Shown here piece after piece: positions 1 through 6,192 of a stretch of 13,408 nt of DNA (position 1 is the first letter of the stretch; each line of letters starts with the position of its first letter). The notes below the pieces were generated by a model, which saw only the letters and a program-made list of their open reading frames with translations, was not told the origin of the DNA and made no database searches. Location of the stretch: positions 1 to 13,408 of the forward strand of contig JBOFLO010000042.1 of NCBI GenBank assembly GCA_051657905.1, read 5' to 3'. A program made the position numbers and the translations under genes. Origin of the DNA: JBOFLO01 sp051657905. Its GTDB lineage: Bacteria; Patescibacteriota; Gracilibacteria; UBA1369.

Positions 1-554
1 CCCTTCCAAAGCCAGTTTAAAGGACTTTTCTCCTCCACCATCCCCATTATCCCCTCCGCCGACCAATTTTCCATTTCATCAGCCAAATCCTCATCTTTAT
101 TTACAGCCATGACAAGCCCATTCGAAACACTTCCCCGTCCATAAGCCTCACTACCAGCCCAAACAACATCATTCAAATCCTTCCGCCCGCCATTCTCAAA
201 AACACTCAAAACCTGCTTATCAAAAGCAAAATCCCCATCCCCGCCATCAGCCAAATAAAAACTCGCCAGCACTCCATCCTTAACTTCAGCCAAATTATTG
301 GCCTTTAAAGCCAGACCAAACACAACTTTAGCTTCCTCCTGCTCAGCTTTATAAAGCAAAATCGGTTTAAATTGCTCCGGCAACTCCTCAAATGCCGCCC
401 CCAACTCAACCTTTTCCAAAGAAAATCCCTTCGATTCACCGGAAACCTTTAAATCCATAGCCAACCCCAAAAAATTCTTCGGCAAATTTTCTCCAAGCAA
501 ATCAAGCTTGGTCTGACCATCAACTACACTTTTCTGTAAATAAATTTTTGTCAT
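1..554 (-). CDS. Partial beta-rich, possibly cohesin-like protein (C-terminus outside window)
   Basis: An open minus-strand frame starts at ATG 552-554 (MTKIYLQKSVVDG) and runs off the left edge without a stop, giving about 184 residues. The first ~120 residues alternate short hydrophobic strands with Gly/Asp turns (FLGLAMDLKVSG, VVFGLALKANN, VLASFYLADGG), which resembles the jelly-roll layout of cohesin domains. A confident family call needs a profile search. The later part is acidic. No signal peptide or membrane segment is visible at the N-terminus. The start lies 48 nt after the stop of the lamin-tail/cohesin/dockerin gene, on the same strand, so the two may be cotranscribed and functionally linked. 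No Shine-Dalgarno is visible before the ATG. The codons are G-rich like those of its neighbour. Confidence 0.7.
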   Translation of the reverse strand, partial: MTKIYLQKSVVDGQTKLDLLGENLPKNFLGLAMDLKVSGESKGFSLEKVELGAAFEELPEQFKPILLYKAEQEEAKVVFGLALKANNLAEVKDGVLASFYLADGGDGDFAFDKQVLSVFENGGRKDLNDVVWAGSEAYGRGSVSNGLVMAVNKDEDLADEMENWSAEGIMGMVEEKSPLNWLWK

Positions 555-569
555 AGAAATATTTTAAAT

Positions 570-597
570 ATCCGCCCTCCAAACCTGGAAGGCGGAT
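570..597 (-). terminator. Intercistronic hairpin after the dockerin-protein gene
   Basis: A 12-bp stem with one mismatch (570-581 against 586-597, arms ATCCGCCCTCCA and TGGAAGGCGGAT) closes a 4-nt loop. It lies 5 nt beyond the stop codon at 603 on the minus strand. It lacks a strong U-tract (ATTTAAAATATTTC follows), so it may be a weak terminator or an mRNA-stabilising hairpin between two cotranscribed genes. Confidence 0.5.
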
Positions 598-602
598 AGA
601 AA

Positions 603-2135
603 TTAATTATATTGTTGAGCAAAAGTCGCACCCAAATCAATCAAGTCACTACCATTAATCACTCCATCATAAGTAGTATCAATCAAAGCATCAAAACCAG
701 CGTCGCTAATTTCCTCAGCAAAATGACCCGCTAATCTCTCCAAATCCCGTCCATCAACCAAATCCGATCTATTATTATCCCCTTTAATTCCACGTTCATC
801 TTTACCCACAACCTCAGCCGAACTACTCTGCTCCGCTTTAACGGCAATCACTTTATATTGATAATCCCGATCCGGAATAATTTTCCCAGCAGCAGCCACA
901 GCATCACTATCTACAAACTCCAACAAATTAGTCTGCCCAATTTGCACAAATTCTCCCTGAGCATTTTTCCTCTGCACTAAATAATGATCAACACCTCCAG
1001 CCGGAGCTTCCCAATTCAACTTAATTTGATATCTATCCACCCCCACCCCAGCAATCAAATTACCAACCGGATCCAACTCCGTCGCTCCAGCCGCGCTATC
1101 AAACCCAAGTCTATTCACCGCCAAATCCCCATTAGCGGAAGCCAAGAAACTTGACCCATCAAAGTCCACGCGCGCCTGCGCTGCCAAGGCTTTGAAAGTC
1201 ACCTCAAACAAATCTCCACCGCCACTTCTACCAATTCTTGACTCCCCGGTACGAGCTTCAGCAATTAATAATTTTCCTGCTTCGCCGCCCTTCAAACCAT
1301 TTTGGAAAGAAGTATTTACACTAGAATTTTCACTTAAAAATCCTAATTTACTCACACTAACCAATTCTAATTTCGCCGGATCATAATTTAATTGAATTCC
1401 ATAAGCGAACAAATCTGCCAGATTTTCCACCTGTATAGTCAAATCAAAATTTTGCCCTACAGTTAAACTAGAACCCGCCATAGTTGCCAACAATTTTGGT
1501 GAATTATCTGCAATTTCTGAAACAGAATTCAACGCTTTCGGAGTTCCAATAATTGCTCCACTCGCAGAAGCAGTCGCACCACTTCCAGTTGAATTAGAAA
1601 AATTTTCTTCGATGTCTCCAACACTTGCCGCAACTCTTTCCATAGTAGCTTTAGTCGTTGCATTACCTGCATACCAAGAGCCACTTGAAGCATTTACTTT
1701 ATCAATTGAATTTCCATTTTGATCTACTAATTCCAAACTGTCTCCAGCATTGGTTAAAGACATATTGAATAGCAAATCAGCTGGCAAACTAGTTGCTGCT
1801 TCAGAATCTTCAATTAAAAAATATCCAAACCCCGGAATAGAAACAGCCGGAAAAGTTAAAACCTCCGCCCCATCATCCTTCAATTTCCACCCCTCCAAAT
1901 TCATCGTCGCAGCACCAGGATTATAAAGCTCAATCCACTCATCATTAGAACTATCCACTGACCCCGCCCAAGCAATTTCGTTAATCACCACACTCCCCGC
2001 CGCAGCCGCATTACTAAGCGGCACCCCGCCCAAACTAAAAACCATAACCCCAACCAAAACCCCCGCCCACCCTTTTTTCACCTTGGTTAAAACCCCATTT
2101 CCTTCAACACCCTGAACCTGAAAATTATGTTTCAT
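603..2135 (-). CDS. Secreted lamin-tail (LTD)-cohesin-FN3-dockerin protein
   Basis: This is a 510-aa protein from the ATG at 2133-2135. Residues 1-46 contain a basic segment (TKVKKGW), a hydrophobic core (AGVLVGVMVFSLGG) and an Ala-rich cleavage region, consistent with a signal peptide. Residues ~48-168 match a lamin-tail domain (VVINEIAWAGS, DEWIELYNPG, GWKLKDDG, TNAGDSLELVD). Residues ~212-344 match a cohesin-type fold (VGQNFDLTIQVENL, YGIQLNYDPAKLELVSV). Residues ~355-442 look FN3-like (IKLNWEAPAGGVDHYLVQR). The C-terminus (~449-508) carries two EF-hand-like dockerin repeats (GDNNRSDLVDGRDLERL and DTTYDGVINGSDLIDL). Such proteins are exported and mediate surface assembly through Ca-dependent contacts. 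The same frame stays open upstream to a TTG at 2277-2279, but that extension reaches the palindrome and would bury the signal peptide, so the ATG is preferred. Internal GTG starts are also possible, and no strong Shine-Dalgarno decides between them. Confidence 0.85.
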   Translation of the reverse strand: MKHNFQVQGVEGNGVLTKVKKGWAGVLVGVMVFSLGGVPLSNAAAAGSVVINEIAWAGSVDSSNDEWIELYNPGAATMNLEGWKLKDDGAEVLTFPAVSIPGFGYFLIEDSEAATSLPADLLFNMSLTNAGDSLELVDQNGNSIDKVNASSGSWYAGNATTKATMERVAASVGDIEENFSNSTGSGATASASGAIIGTPKALNSVSEIADNSPKLLATMAGSSLTVGQNFDLTIQVENLADLFAYGIQLNYDPAKLELVSVSKLGFLSENSSVNTSFQNGLKGGEAGKLLIAEARTGESRIGRSGGGDLFEVTFKALAAQARVDFDGSSFLASANGDLAVNRLGFDSAAGATELDPVGNLIAGVGVDRYQIKLNWEAPAGGVDHYLVQRKNAQGEFVQIGQTNLLEFVDSDAVAAAGKIIPDRDYQYKVIAVKAEQSSSAEVVGKDERGIKGDNNRSDLVDGRDLERLAGHFAEEISDAGFDALIDTTYDGVINGSDLIDLGATFAQQYN

Positions 2136-2248
2136 GTAAAAATAAAGGTTAAAAAAATTTGTTTCAGCTGAAAACAAACTCACCTTATCTAAAACTCCTA
2201 ACACAAAAATAAAATCTTCCTGAAAAAATCCCTCCAAAAAATTCCCAC

Positions 2249-2395
2249 AGAGTCTCTTTTTATCTATATCTATAAGCAAGCAAACCGGGAGGGAAATTTA
2301 CATTTTTAAAAAATAAAACTGGACCCCTTTTTTAAATGTAAATTTCCCTCCCGGTTTGCGATTCGTAGATAGTGGATAAAATAGAAAAAGACTCT
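2249..2395. repeat. Large imperfect palindrome with 26-bp perfect core arms
   Basis: The core arms at 2280-2305 and 2334-2359 are perfect inverted repeats of 26 bp (outer end GCAAACCGGGAGGG, inner end TTTACATTT) around a 28-nt centre. Outside them the symmetry continues imperfectly: TATCTA (2267-2272) pairs with TAGATA (2366-2371), and AGAGTC (2249-2254) pairs with GACTCT (2390-2395). Transcription in either direction would give a very stable hairpin. It lies between the secreted repeat-protein gene and the dockerin-protein gene. It may be a MITE-like or palindromic repeat element, or an insulator/terminator. No target-site duplication is obvious. Confidence 0.85.
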
Positions 2396-2411
2396 ACCAT
2401 TTGATAGAGCC
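2385..2411 (-). terminator. Rho-independent terminator of the secreted repeat-protein gene
   Basis: On the minus strand a 9-bp stem with two G-U pairs (arms GGCTCTATC and GGTAGAGTC, loop AAAT; plus-strand 2390-2411) is followed directly by TTTTTC. It lies about 24 nt past the stop of the 2435-3052 gene. Its 3' half also forms the outer arm of the large palindrome. Confidence 0.75.
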
Positions 2412-2434
2412 TTATTCTGTTAAAAGTCCATCGC

Positions 2435-3052
2435 TTATTTATTTCCACCAGCCCTTGCTTCAGATAAATTTCTCAATTTACCCAAAACCGGCATTTCAAT
2501 CCCATTCTCTTCCAAAATTTCCTTAACTTTATCTTGATCCCCAGCTTCACGAGCTTCTTTCAATTCAGTTCGAACTTCTTCTGAAAGTTCTTTGAACTCT
2601 TTAATTTCACCACGTCTTTCAATTCTGATCATTTTACCGTGACCAAAACCCATTCCAAACGACCCCTGCAAATCATTTTCCTCAATATATTTACGTACTG
2701 CTTCAGCATCGCCGGCATTAATCAATCTATGTAACTCGGCTAATTTATCAAAATTCTCTTGAGTCAGTGCAGCTAGTCTCGCCTCACTTTCCTCTTTAAT
2801 TTTCGCTTCATTTAAGCTTTTCCAAGTATCAAAATCCCCAGCCTCAATCGCTGCTTCCTGCTCAGTACTAAATTTATCATCCATCTTAATCATCAACTTA
2901 TCCATTCTCTGCCCCCGCTCAAACTCTGCAAATACCGGGGTTGCTGAAGTAGTAGTTTTTACATCAGTTGTAATTTCCTGAGCCGAAACTAAACCAGCTG
3001 CTCCAAGTGAAGTGGTTACGAGACCCAGAGCAATCATCTTTGAAATATTCAT
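2435..3052 (-). CDS. Secreted charged helical repeat protein, third gene of the ECF sigma unit
   Basis: This 205-aa protein begins with a clear Sec signal peptide (MNISKMIALGLVTTSLGAAGLVSA, cleavage near residue 24). The mature part is highly charged and predicted helical. A short motif recurs three times: EAGDFDTWKSL (~70-80), NAGDAEAVRKYIEEN (~112-126) and EAGDQDKVKEILEEN (~169-183). A Gly/His/Met-rich linker lies at ~129-141 (GSFGMGFGHGKM). The layout recalls small periplasmic chaperone or metal-binding proteins of the Spy/CpxP kind, but no family is confidently recognised. It lies 86 nt downstream of the three-TM protein and ECF sigma genes on the same strand, so it is a likely output of that system. 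A terminator follows it. No Shine-Dalgarno is visible. Confidence 0.8.
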   Translation of the reverse strand: MNISKMIALGLVTTSLGAAGLVSAQEITTDVKTTTSATPVFAEFERGQRMDKLMIKMDDKFSTEQEAAIEAGDFDTWKSLNEAKIKEESEARLAALTQENFDKLAELHRLINAGDAEAVRKYIEENDLQGSFGMGFGHGKMIRIERRGEIKEFKELSEEVRTELKEAREAGDQDKVKEILEENGIEMPVLGKLRNLSEARAGGNK

Positions 3053-3070
3053 ATTTATCTGTGAAGAATT

Positions 3071-3125
3071 AATTTGAAAGTCTCCATGGCAACCTTCACT
3101 ATTTACTACAAAGCCACTTCAAATT
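3071..3125 (-). promoter_or_regulatory. Inverted repeat in the leader of the secreted repeat-protein gene
   Basis: The gap between the three-TM protein gene and the secreted protein gene holds an 8-bp perfect inverted repeat, AATTTGAA (3071-3078) and TTCAAATT (3118-3125), with some further pairing inside. It could be an attenuator, a processing hairpin or a protein-binding site. It has no U-tract, so it is not a standard terminator. Confidence 0.35.
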
Positions 3126-3138
3126 TTCTTTCAGAATT

Positions 3139-3957
3139 TTACTCCAAATTTAATCTAGCCTCTTGCAGCCGTTCTAAACGCGTAGTCCCATCTTGAAACA
3201 TTTCCATTTCATCACGCAATTCTCTTCTCTCCTGCAACCTTTCTCTAATCGGATCAATTTTTCTAATGATCGTAAATATCGGCGGTTTTACTCTAATTTG
3301 GTCTGCCTGAAAAGTAGTTTCGCCAGTCTGAGTACCAAGCACCATCACCGGCTGTCCGATTTTAATCATCCGCACAACAGGCTGAGCTTCGGTTGTGTAC
3401 ATTACATTCCATTCCTTACCGGATAAATCTTCCAGCGAGAAAGTTTGATCAACCGGCGCAGTAATAATTCTACCCGGCAACACTCCTTTATCCGGACGCA
3501 CAAAACGCGCAGCTGCGTCACTTTCCATTTGTAAATAAAAAGGAACATTTTGACGCAAAGAAGTTTCCAAAAAGTCCGCTGCTTTGGTGAAATAAATTGT
3601 CGCTCCTAGCAGCAGAGAAATCCCTACCGCCGCCGCAATCAAAATCACCGGACGAATTCTATAACTGCCTTCCATCATCGAAAAAACTTTCTTCGCCACC
3701 AACATCATCAACAGCAACAAAGCGAACCAAATCGCCGGCAAAAATTCCCAGAAATTCGCCTCCACCCTATGCAACAAATCCCAATCCACATTATTAACTT
3801 TCAAAAAAATCAGCCCCATCACCGCTCCCCCCACCCATAAACAAAGCAAAAAAATCACAATCAACAAAACATGCATGACCACAAACTGCCATTTCGGTTT
3901 TGGCTTAACCTGATCATGCTCAATTTTCTCCAAAATATTTTTCGATATATTACTCAT
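3139..3957 (-). CDS. Three-TM membrane protein, probable anti-sigma factor or sigma partner
   Basis: This 272-aa protein has a short basic/acidic cytoplasmic N-terminus (residues 1-22). Three hydrophobic helices follow: ~24-51 (FVVMHVLLIVIFLLCLWVGG), ~70-89 (FLPAIWFALLLLMMLVA) and ~101-123 (VILIAAAVGISLLLGATIYF). Beyond these, residues ~160-223 form a beta-rich stretch that could be OB-like (GRIITAPVDQTF, QPVMVLGTQTGETTF). The protein ends in a charged helix (~233-272). It begins 4 nt after the ECF sigma stop codon, which indicates translational coupling. A membrane protein encoded directly after an ECF sigma gene is typically its anti-sigma factor; this role is inferred from position, as no zinc anti-sigma HxxxCxxC motif is present. 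It could instead be a signal-sensing partner. Confidence 0.8.
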   Translation of the reverse strand: MSNISKNILEKIEHDQVKPKPKWQFVVMHVLLIVIFLLCLWVGGAVMGLIFLKVNNVDWDLLHRVEANFWEFLPAIWFALLLLMMLVAKKVFSMMEGSYRIRPVILIAAAVGISLLLGATIYFTKAADFLETSLRQNVPFYLQMESDAAARFVRPDKGVLPGRIITAPVDQTFSLEDLSGKEWNVMYTTEAQPVVRMIKIGQPVMVLGTQTGETTFQADQIRVKPPIFTIIRKIDPIRERLQERRELRDEMEMFQDGTTRLERLQEARLNLE

Positions 3958-3961
3958 ACAC

Positions 3962-4549
3962 TTATTCTAATGTTCTATTCTTAATAAAAGTTTGACGGAA
4001 GTTTTCTTTCGCTCGATTAATTAATGTTCCCACCGTTCCCATCGGTTTCTTCAAAATATCGCTTATTTCCAAATAATCCTTATCAGCAATAAATTTCAAC
4101 ACCAGCACCTCCCGATATTTTTCCGGCAACAAATCCAGCGCTTTCCAAACCTGTTCCGCCAACATTTTCTGATCCATCTCATCAGTGATATTCAATTCAC
4201 TTTTAAGTGTATCATAAAGCTTAATCCCATCATCATTCTCAGCCTCTAAACTCACCGCCTGCCGACGCTTTTCATATTTCAAATGATTCAAAGCTTCATT
4301 GTGAGCAATACGATAAATCCAACTGGAAAAGGGCAATTTCGGATCATACCCATTCAAATTCCGATAAACTTTCAAAAACGCCTCCTGCAAAATTTCCTCA
4401 ATCGCCTCGCGTGGAAGTCTGGTCAAATAACTCAAATACCGAGTTAATTTAGCTTCATATCTTTCAATAATCTGCCCAAACGCCTCACTATTTTTAAGCG
4501 CCGACTGTACTAATTCTCCATCAGTCGGTTGCATTCCCGTTGAAGCCAT
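3962..4549 (-). CDS. ECF-type RNA polymerase sigma factor (sigma-70 family)
   Basis: This 195-aa protein has the sigma-2/sigma-4 layout of extracytoplasmic-function sigma factors. Residues ~22-96 are region 2, with the core-binding helix (EEILQEAFLKVYRNL) and the -10-recognition segment (FSSWIYRIAHNEALNHLK). Residues ~133-188 are region 4, a helix-turn-helix for the -35 element (LLPEKYREVLVLKF, YLEISDILKKPMGTVGTLINRAK). Region 3 is absent, as expected for ECF sigmas, and the length is typical. It would direct RNA polymerase to a small stress regulon. It heads a unit with the three-TM protein (4-nt gap) and then the secreted repeat protein. A sigma-70-like promoter lies upstream at 4594-4622. 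ATG 4547-4549 is used; an in-frame ATG five codons later is possible, and neither has a Shine-Dalgarno. Confidence 0.93.
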   Translation of the reverse strand: MASTGMQPTDGELVQSALKNSEAFGQIIERYEAKLTRYLSYLTRLPREAIEEILQEAFLKVYRNLNGYDPKLPFSSWIYRIAHNEALNHLKYEKRRQAVSLEAENDDGIKLYDTLKSELNITDEMDQKMLAEQVWKALDLLPEKYREVLVLKFIADKDYLEISDILKKPMGTVGTLINRAKENFRQTFIKNRTLE

Positions 4550-4593
4550 TTTCTGTTTATCGATAAATCGTTAAAACCCTCACTTTGAATATA

Positions 4594-4622
4594 ATACTAC
4601 TCTCATCTAACTTTTCTTTCAA
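4594..4622 (-). promoter_or_regulatory. Promoter for the ECF sigma operon
   Basis: On the minus strand TTGAAA (4617-4622) and TAGTAT (4594-4599) are separated by 17 bp, about 45 nt upstream of the sigma start codon. The spacing is canonical and the -10 matches moderately. Confidence 0.5.
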
Positions 4623-4638
4623 AAACCGCCGCGTCACA

Positions 4639-4666
4639 TTGACAAAATTAAATTTTACGATAAAAT
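4639..4666 (+). promoter_or_regulatory. Promoter for the GC-rich orphan gene
   Basis: TTGACA (4639-4644) and TAAAAT (4661-4666) are separated by 16 bp. A perfect -35 and a good -10 lie about 70 nt before the ATG at 4736, and 16 bp from the -35 box of the divergent sigma promoter. Confidence 0.7.
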
Positions 4667-4720
4667 CGCCATCTACTGCTTAAGTCAGACTAAAATTTGC
4701 GCTTAACAGTGAACATTAAA

Positions 4721-4730
4721 AAAGAGGTCT
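4721..4730 (+). promoter_or_regulatory. Shine-Dalgarno region, complementary to the 3' UTR
   Basis: AAAGAGGTCT contains the ribosome-binding site (GAGGT, 7 nt from the ATG). It is the exact reverse complement of AGACCTCTTT at 5273-5282, just past the stop codon, so the two ends of the mRNA could pair over 10 bp and hide the ribosome-binding site. Confidence 0.6.
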
Positions 4731-4735
4731 AAATC

Positions 4736-5266
4736 ATGTTGGATAAGCCGGAAGTCGAGCAGTTCCTGAAAACCCCGCAGTGGAAGGATCAGGTTCTCAA
4801 GTATTTGTTTTTCATTCAAGCCGGCGATTTCAAGCGCAACACCTTCAACACCGAAGTCCCGCCGGACATGCTCAAGGAAGTCGAGAAGATCCAGCTGGAA
4901 GAAGTCCAGCAGGTCATCCACACCTACCGTATCATGCTGGCCATGGCCAAGCTCTCCTACCAGGAGGGCAAGACCGACCACGCCATCGCCGCCCTGGACG
5001 AAGCCAACGCTTTCCTCTTCGGCCTCATCGCCATCATGAAGCTCCGCGACTGGAAAGTCCCGCAGCTCAATCTCGCCATCGATCAGTTCATGCGTATCGA
5101 GCATGACTTCATCGACACGGTGAAGGAGCTGAGCAGACAAGGCCTGACCCGCAACCAGGCCAACAGCAACCTGCGCATGGGCCGCCGCATGAAGAGCATC
5201 ACGCTCTGGCCACGGTGGATCAACGAGCTGCTGACGGACCCGCCAGCTCCCAGCACCATGAACTGA
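4736..5266 (+). CDS. GC-rich orphan 176-aa helical protein, unknown function
   Basis: I do not recognise this protein. It is soluble, has no signal peptide or membrane helix, and appears largely alpha-helical (EVEKIQLEEVQQVIHTYRIMLAMAKL, DHAIAALDEANAFLFGLIAIM). One stretch, LSYQEGKTDHAIAALDEANA, is vaguely TPR-like. Third codon positions are mostly G or C (CTG, GTC, AAG, ATC), unlike the AT-rich neighbours, which suggests transfer or selection for high expression. Expression signals are complete: a TTGACA/TAAAAT promoter, Shine-Dalgarno GAGGT seven nt before the ATG, stop TGA, and a strong terminator at 5288-5318. That supports the plus strand over the long antisense frame created by the G/C-rich codons. 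It stands alone between the sigma operon and tRNA-Thr. Confidence 0.8.
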   Translation: MLDKPEVEQFLKTPQWKDQVLKYLFFIQAGDFKRNTFNTEVPPDMLKEVEKIQLEEVQQVIHTYRIMLAMAKLSYQEGKTDHAIAALDEANAFLFGLIAIMKLRDWKVPQLNLAIDQFMRIEHDFIDTVKELSRQGLTRNQANSNLRMGRRMKSITLWPRWINELLTDPPAPSTMN

Positions 5267-5272
5267 CACATC

Positions 5273-5282
5273 AGACCTCTTT
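5273..5282 (+). promoter_or_regulatory. Anti-Shine-Dalgarno element in the 3' UTR
   Basis: AGACCTCTTT lies 6 nt after the TGA stop and immediately before the terminator stem. It is perfectly complementary to the ribosome-binding region of the same gene. A regulatory role is inferred. Confidence 0.5.
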
Positions 5283-5287
5283 CCCAA

Positions 5288-5318
5288 AGGCCCTCGCTAA
5301 CCCGACGGGCCTCTTCTT
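5288..5318 (+). terminator. Rho-independent terminator of the GC-rich orphan gene
   Basis: AGGCCC (5288-5293) pairs with GGGCCT (5307-5312). A TCG/CGA inner helix with one bulged base tops the stem, and CTTCTT follows. Confidence 0.8.
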
Positions 5319-5330
5319 AATAAATAAAGT

Positions 5331-5358
5331 TTGCACCACCAATTTCCTATGCTAAAAT
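5331..5358 (+). promoter_or_regulatory. Promoter for tRNA-Thr
   Basis: TTGCAC (5331-5336), a 16-bp spacer and TAAAAT (5353-5358) lie about 60 nt before the tRNA. The -10 box and spacing are the same as for the promoter at 4639-4666. Confidence 0.55.
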
Positions 5359-5418
5359 CAGCGGGCAAAACAGCTAATTAATCGGATTTATCCCGTTAAT
5401 AAAGTTGTACCAATTCAC

Positions 5419-5494
5419 GCCGCAGTAGCTCAGTTGATAGAGCGCACCCATGGTAAGGGTGAGGTCACGGGTTTGATTCCCGTCTGTGGCTCCA
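5419..5494 (+). tRNA. tRNA-Thr (anticodon GGT)
   Basis: This is a complete 76-nt cloverleaf with an encoded CCA. The acceptor stem is GCCGCAG/CTGTGGC with one G-U pair. The D arm is GCTC...GAGC, and the anticodon stem CACCC/GGGTG closes the loop ATGGTAA with anticodon GGT at the expected place. The variable loop is AGGTC, and the T arm is ACGGG/CCCGT with loop TTTGATT. The D-arm to variable-loop segment closely resembles E. coli tRNA-Thr(GGU). The discriminator base is T73, whereas E. coli tRNA-Thr has A73. The 3' end (5482-5498) is repeated at 7836-7852, marking this gene as an integration site. Confidence 0.97.
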
Positions 5495-5498
5495 TTAA
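5482..5498 (+). repeat. attL-like core in the tRNA-Thr 3' end
   Basis: The 17-nt sequence GTCTGTGGCTCCATTAA covers the last T-stem bases, the 3' acceptor strand, the discriminator, CCA and four bases beyond. It recurs exactly at 7836-7852, as expected for an integrase crossover site at a tRNA 3' end. Confidence 0.85.
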
Positions 5499-5548
5499 GG
5501 AATGGAGTCGTAAATTGCCTTTAATTCCTTATTAAAAAATAGCCCTAT

Positions 5549-6151
5549 TTACCTTATCATTCTATACACTAGCTTATATTCTGACTCTTCTGTCTTAAAA
5601 GAGAGGTTTTCAAAAATTTTGGGAAAAATCTCCTTATCAATTTTTTCAAAGCCCACCAAATAACGGTTATATTCTTTTCTTTTAAAAGTAAAAGACACAA
5701 TGTCATCACCCAGCTCCTTACCACTTAATAAACGTTTTAAAACAGCCTTCTTTTTTTCCCTACTATCAACGTTCGGACATTGAATTACTTGCTCAAAAAA
5801 AGGAATGGTACTAAAAAAAAGCAAATGGGCAAACATATCTCTTAACACATAATATTCTTCAAATAATTCTATATCTTCAGAAGTTAGTTGGGAACTAAAC
5901 GCTTCCTTAAACATCTGAAAAGTTTTTCCAAAACTTTTTACTTCATTATGTTTAGCAAGCGATATAGCAAAATTCTCAGCAGTTTGGCTCCCTTCATTAA
6001 GAAGAATTGACTTTATCATCATTGATTCAAGCCAAGCAGTTAACATAAAAAGATGCCCTGCTCTTTTTATGCATTTAGATCGGCATATTTTCATATTGAT
6101 CATAGATGATATTTTCATAAACAACCTAGTGAGAGTTCCTTTTAAATTCAT
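5549..6151 (-). CDS. HEPN-motif protein, candidate RNase toxin
   Basis: This is a 200-aa, mostly alpha-helical protein. Residues 104-109 read RDMFAH, which fits the R-[NDH]-x3-H catalytic motif of HEPN ribonucleases. The motif lies within a long helix (ELFEEYYVLRDMFAHLLFF), and an earlier amphipathic helix (HLFMLTAWLESMMIKSILL) would supply the other half of a HEPN bundle. HEPN proteins typically act as RNA-cleaving toxins or abortive-infection effectors, often as dimers. It is the last gene of the island's minus-strand unit, 41 nt after the HD hydrolase gene. The pairing would fit toxin-antitoxin or multi-gene defence. The C-terminal part (~150-200) is charged and unrecognised. The start is uncertain: ATG at codons 12 and 17 are alternatives, and no Shine-Dalgarno decides. 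The fold is inferred from motif and helix pattern. Confidence 0.75.
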   Translation of the reverse strand: MNLKGTLTRLFMKISSMINMKICRSKCIKRAGHLFMLTAWLESMMIKSILLNEGSQTAENFAISLAKHNEVKSFGKTFQMFKEAFSSQLTSEDIELFEEYYVLRDMFAHLLFFSTIPFFEQVIQCPNVDSREKKKAVLKRLLSGKELGDDIVSFTFKRKEYNRYLVGFEKIDKEIFPKIFENLSFKTEESEYKLVYRMIR

Positions 6152-6192
6152 ATTTAATAATTATTTGAGTTAAGAAACCTTTAAAACCCCCA

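Noticed and set aside
2136..2279. N-terminal extension of the dockerin protein from TTG 2277-2279
   Set aside because: It would place 48 residues before the signal peptide and starts at the edge of the palindrome; the downstream ATG gives a proper secretion signal.
4703..5287. 194-aa minus-strand open frame antisense to the GC-rich orphan gene
   Set aside because: It is open only because the plus-strand gene has G/C-rich third positions. The promoter, Shine-Dalgarno and terminator all support the plus strand.
5496..5531. Hairpin TAAGGAAT/ATTCCTTA after tRNA-Thr as a terminator
   Set aside because: The 8-bp stem has a 20-nt loop and no U-tract on either strand; too weak to call.
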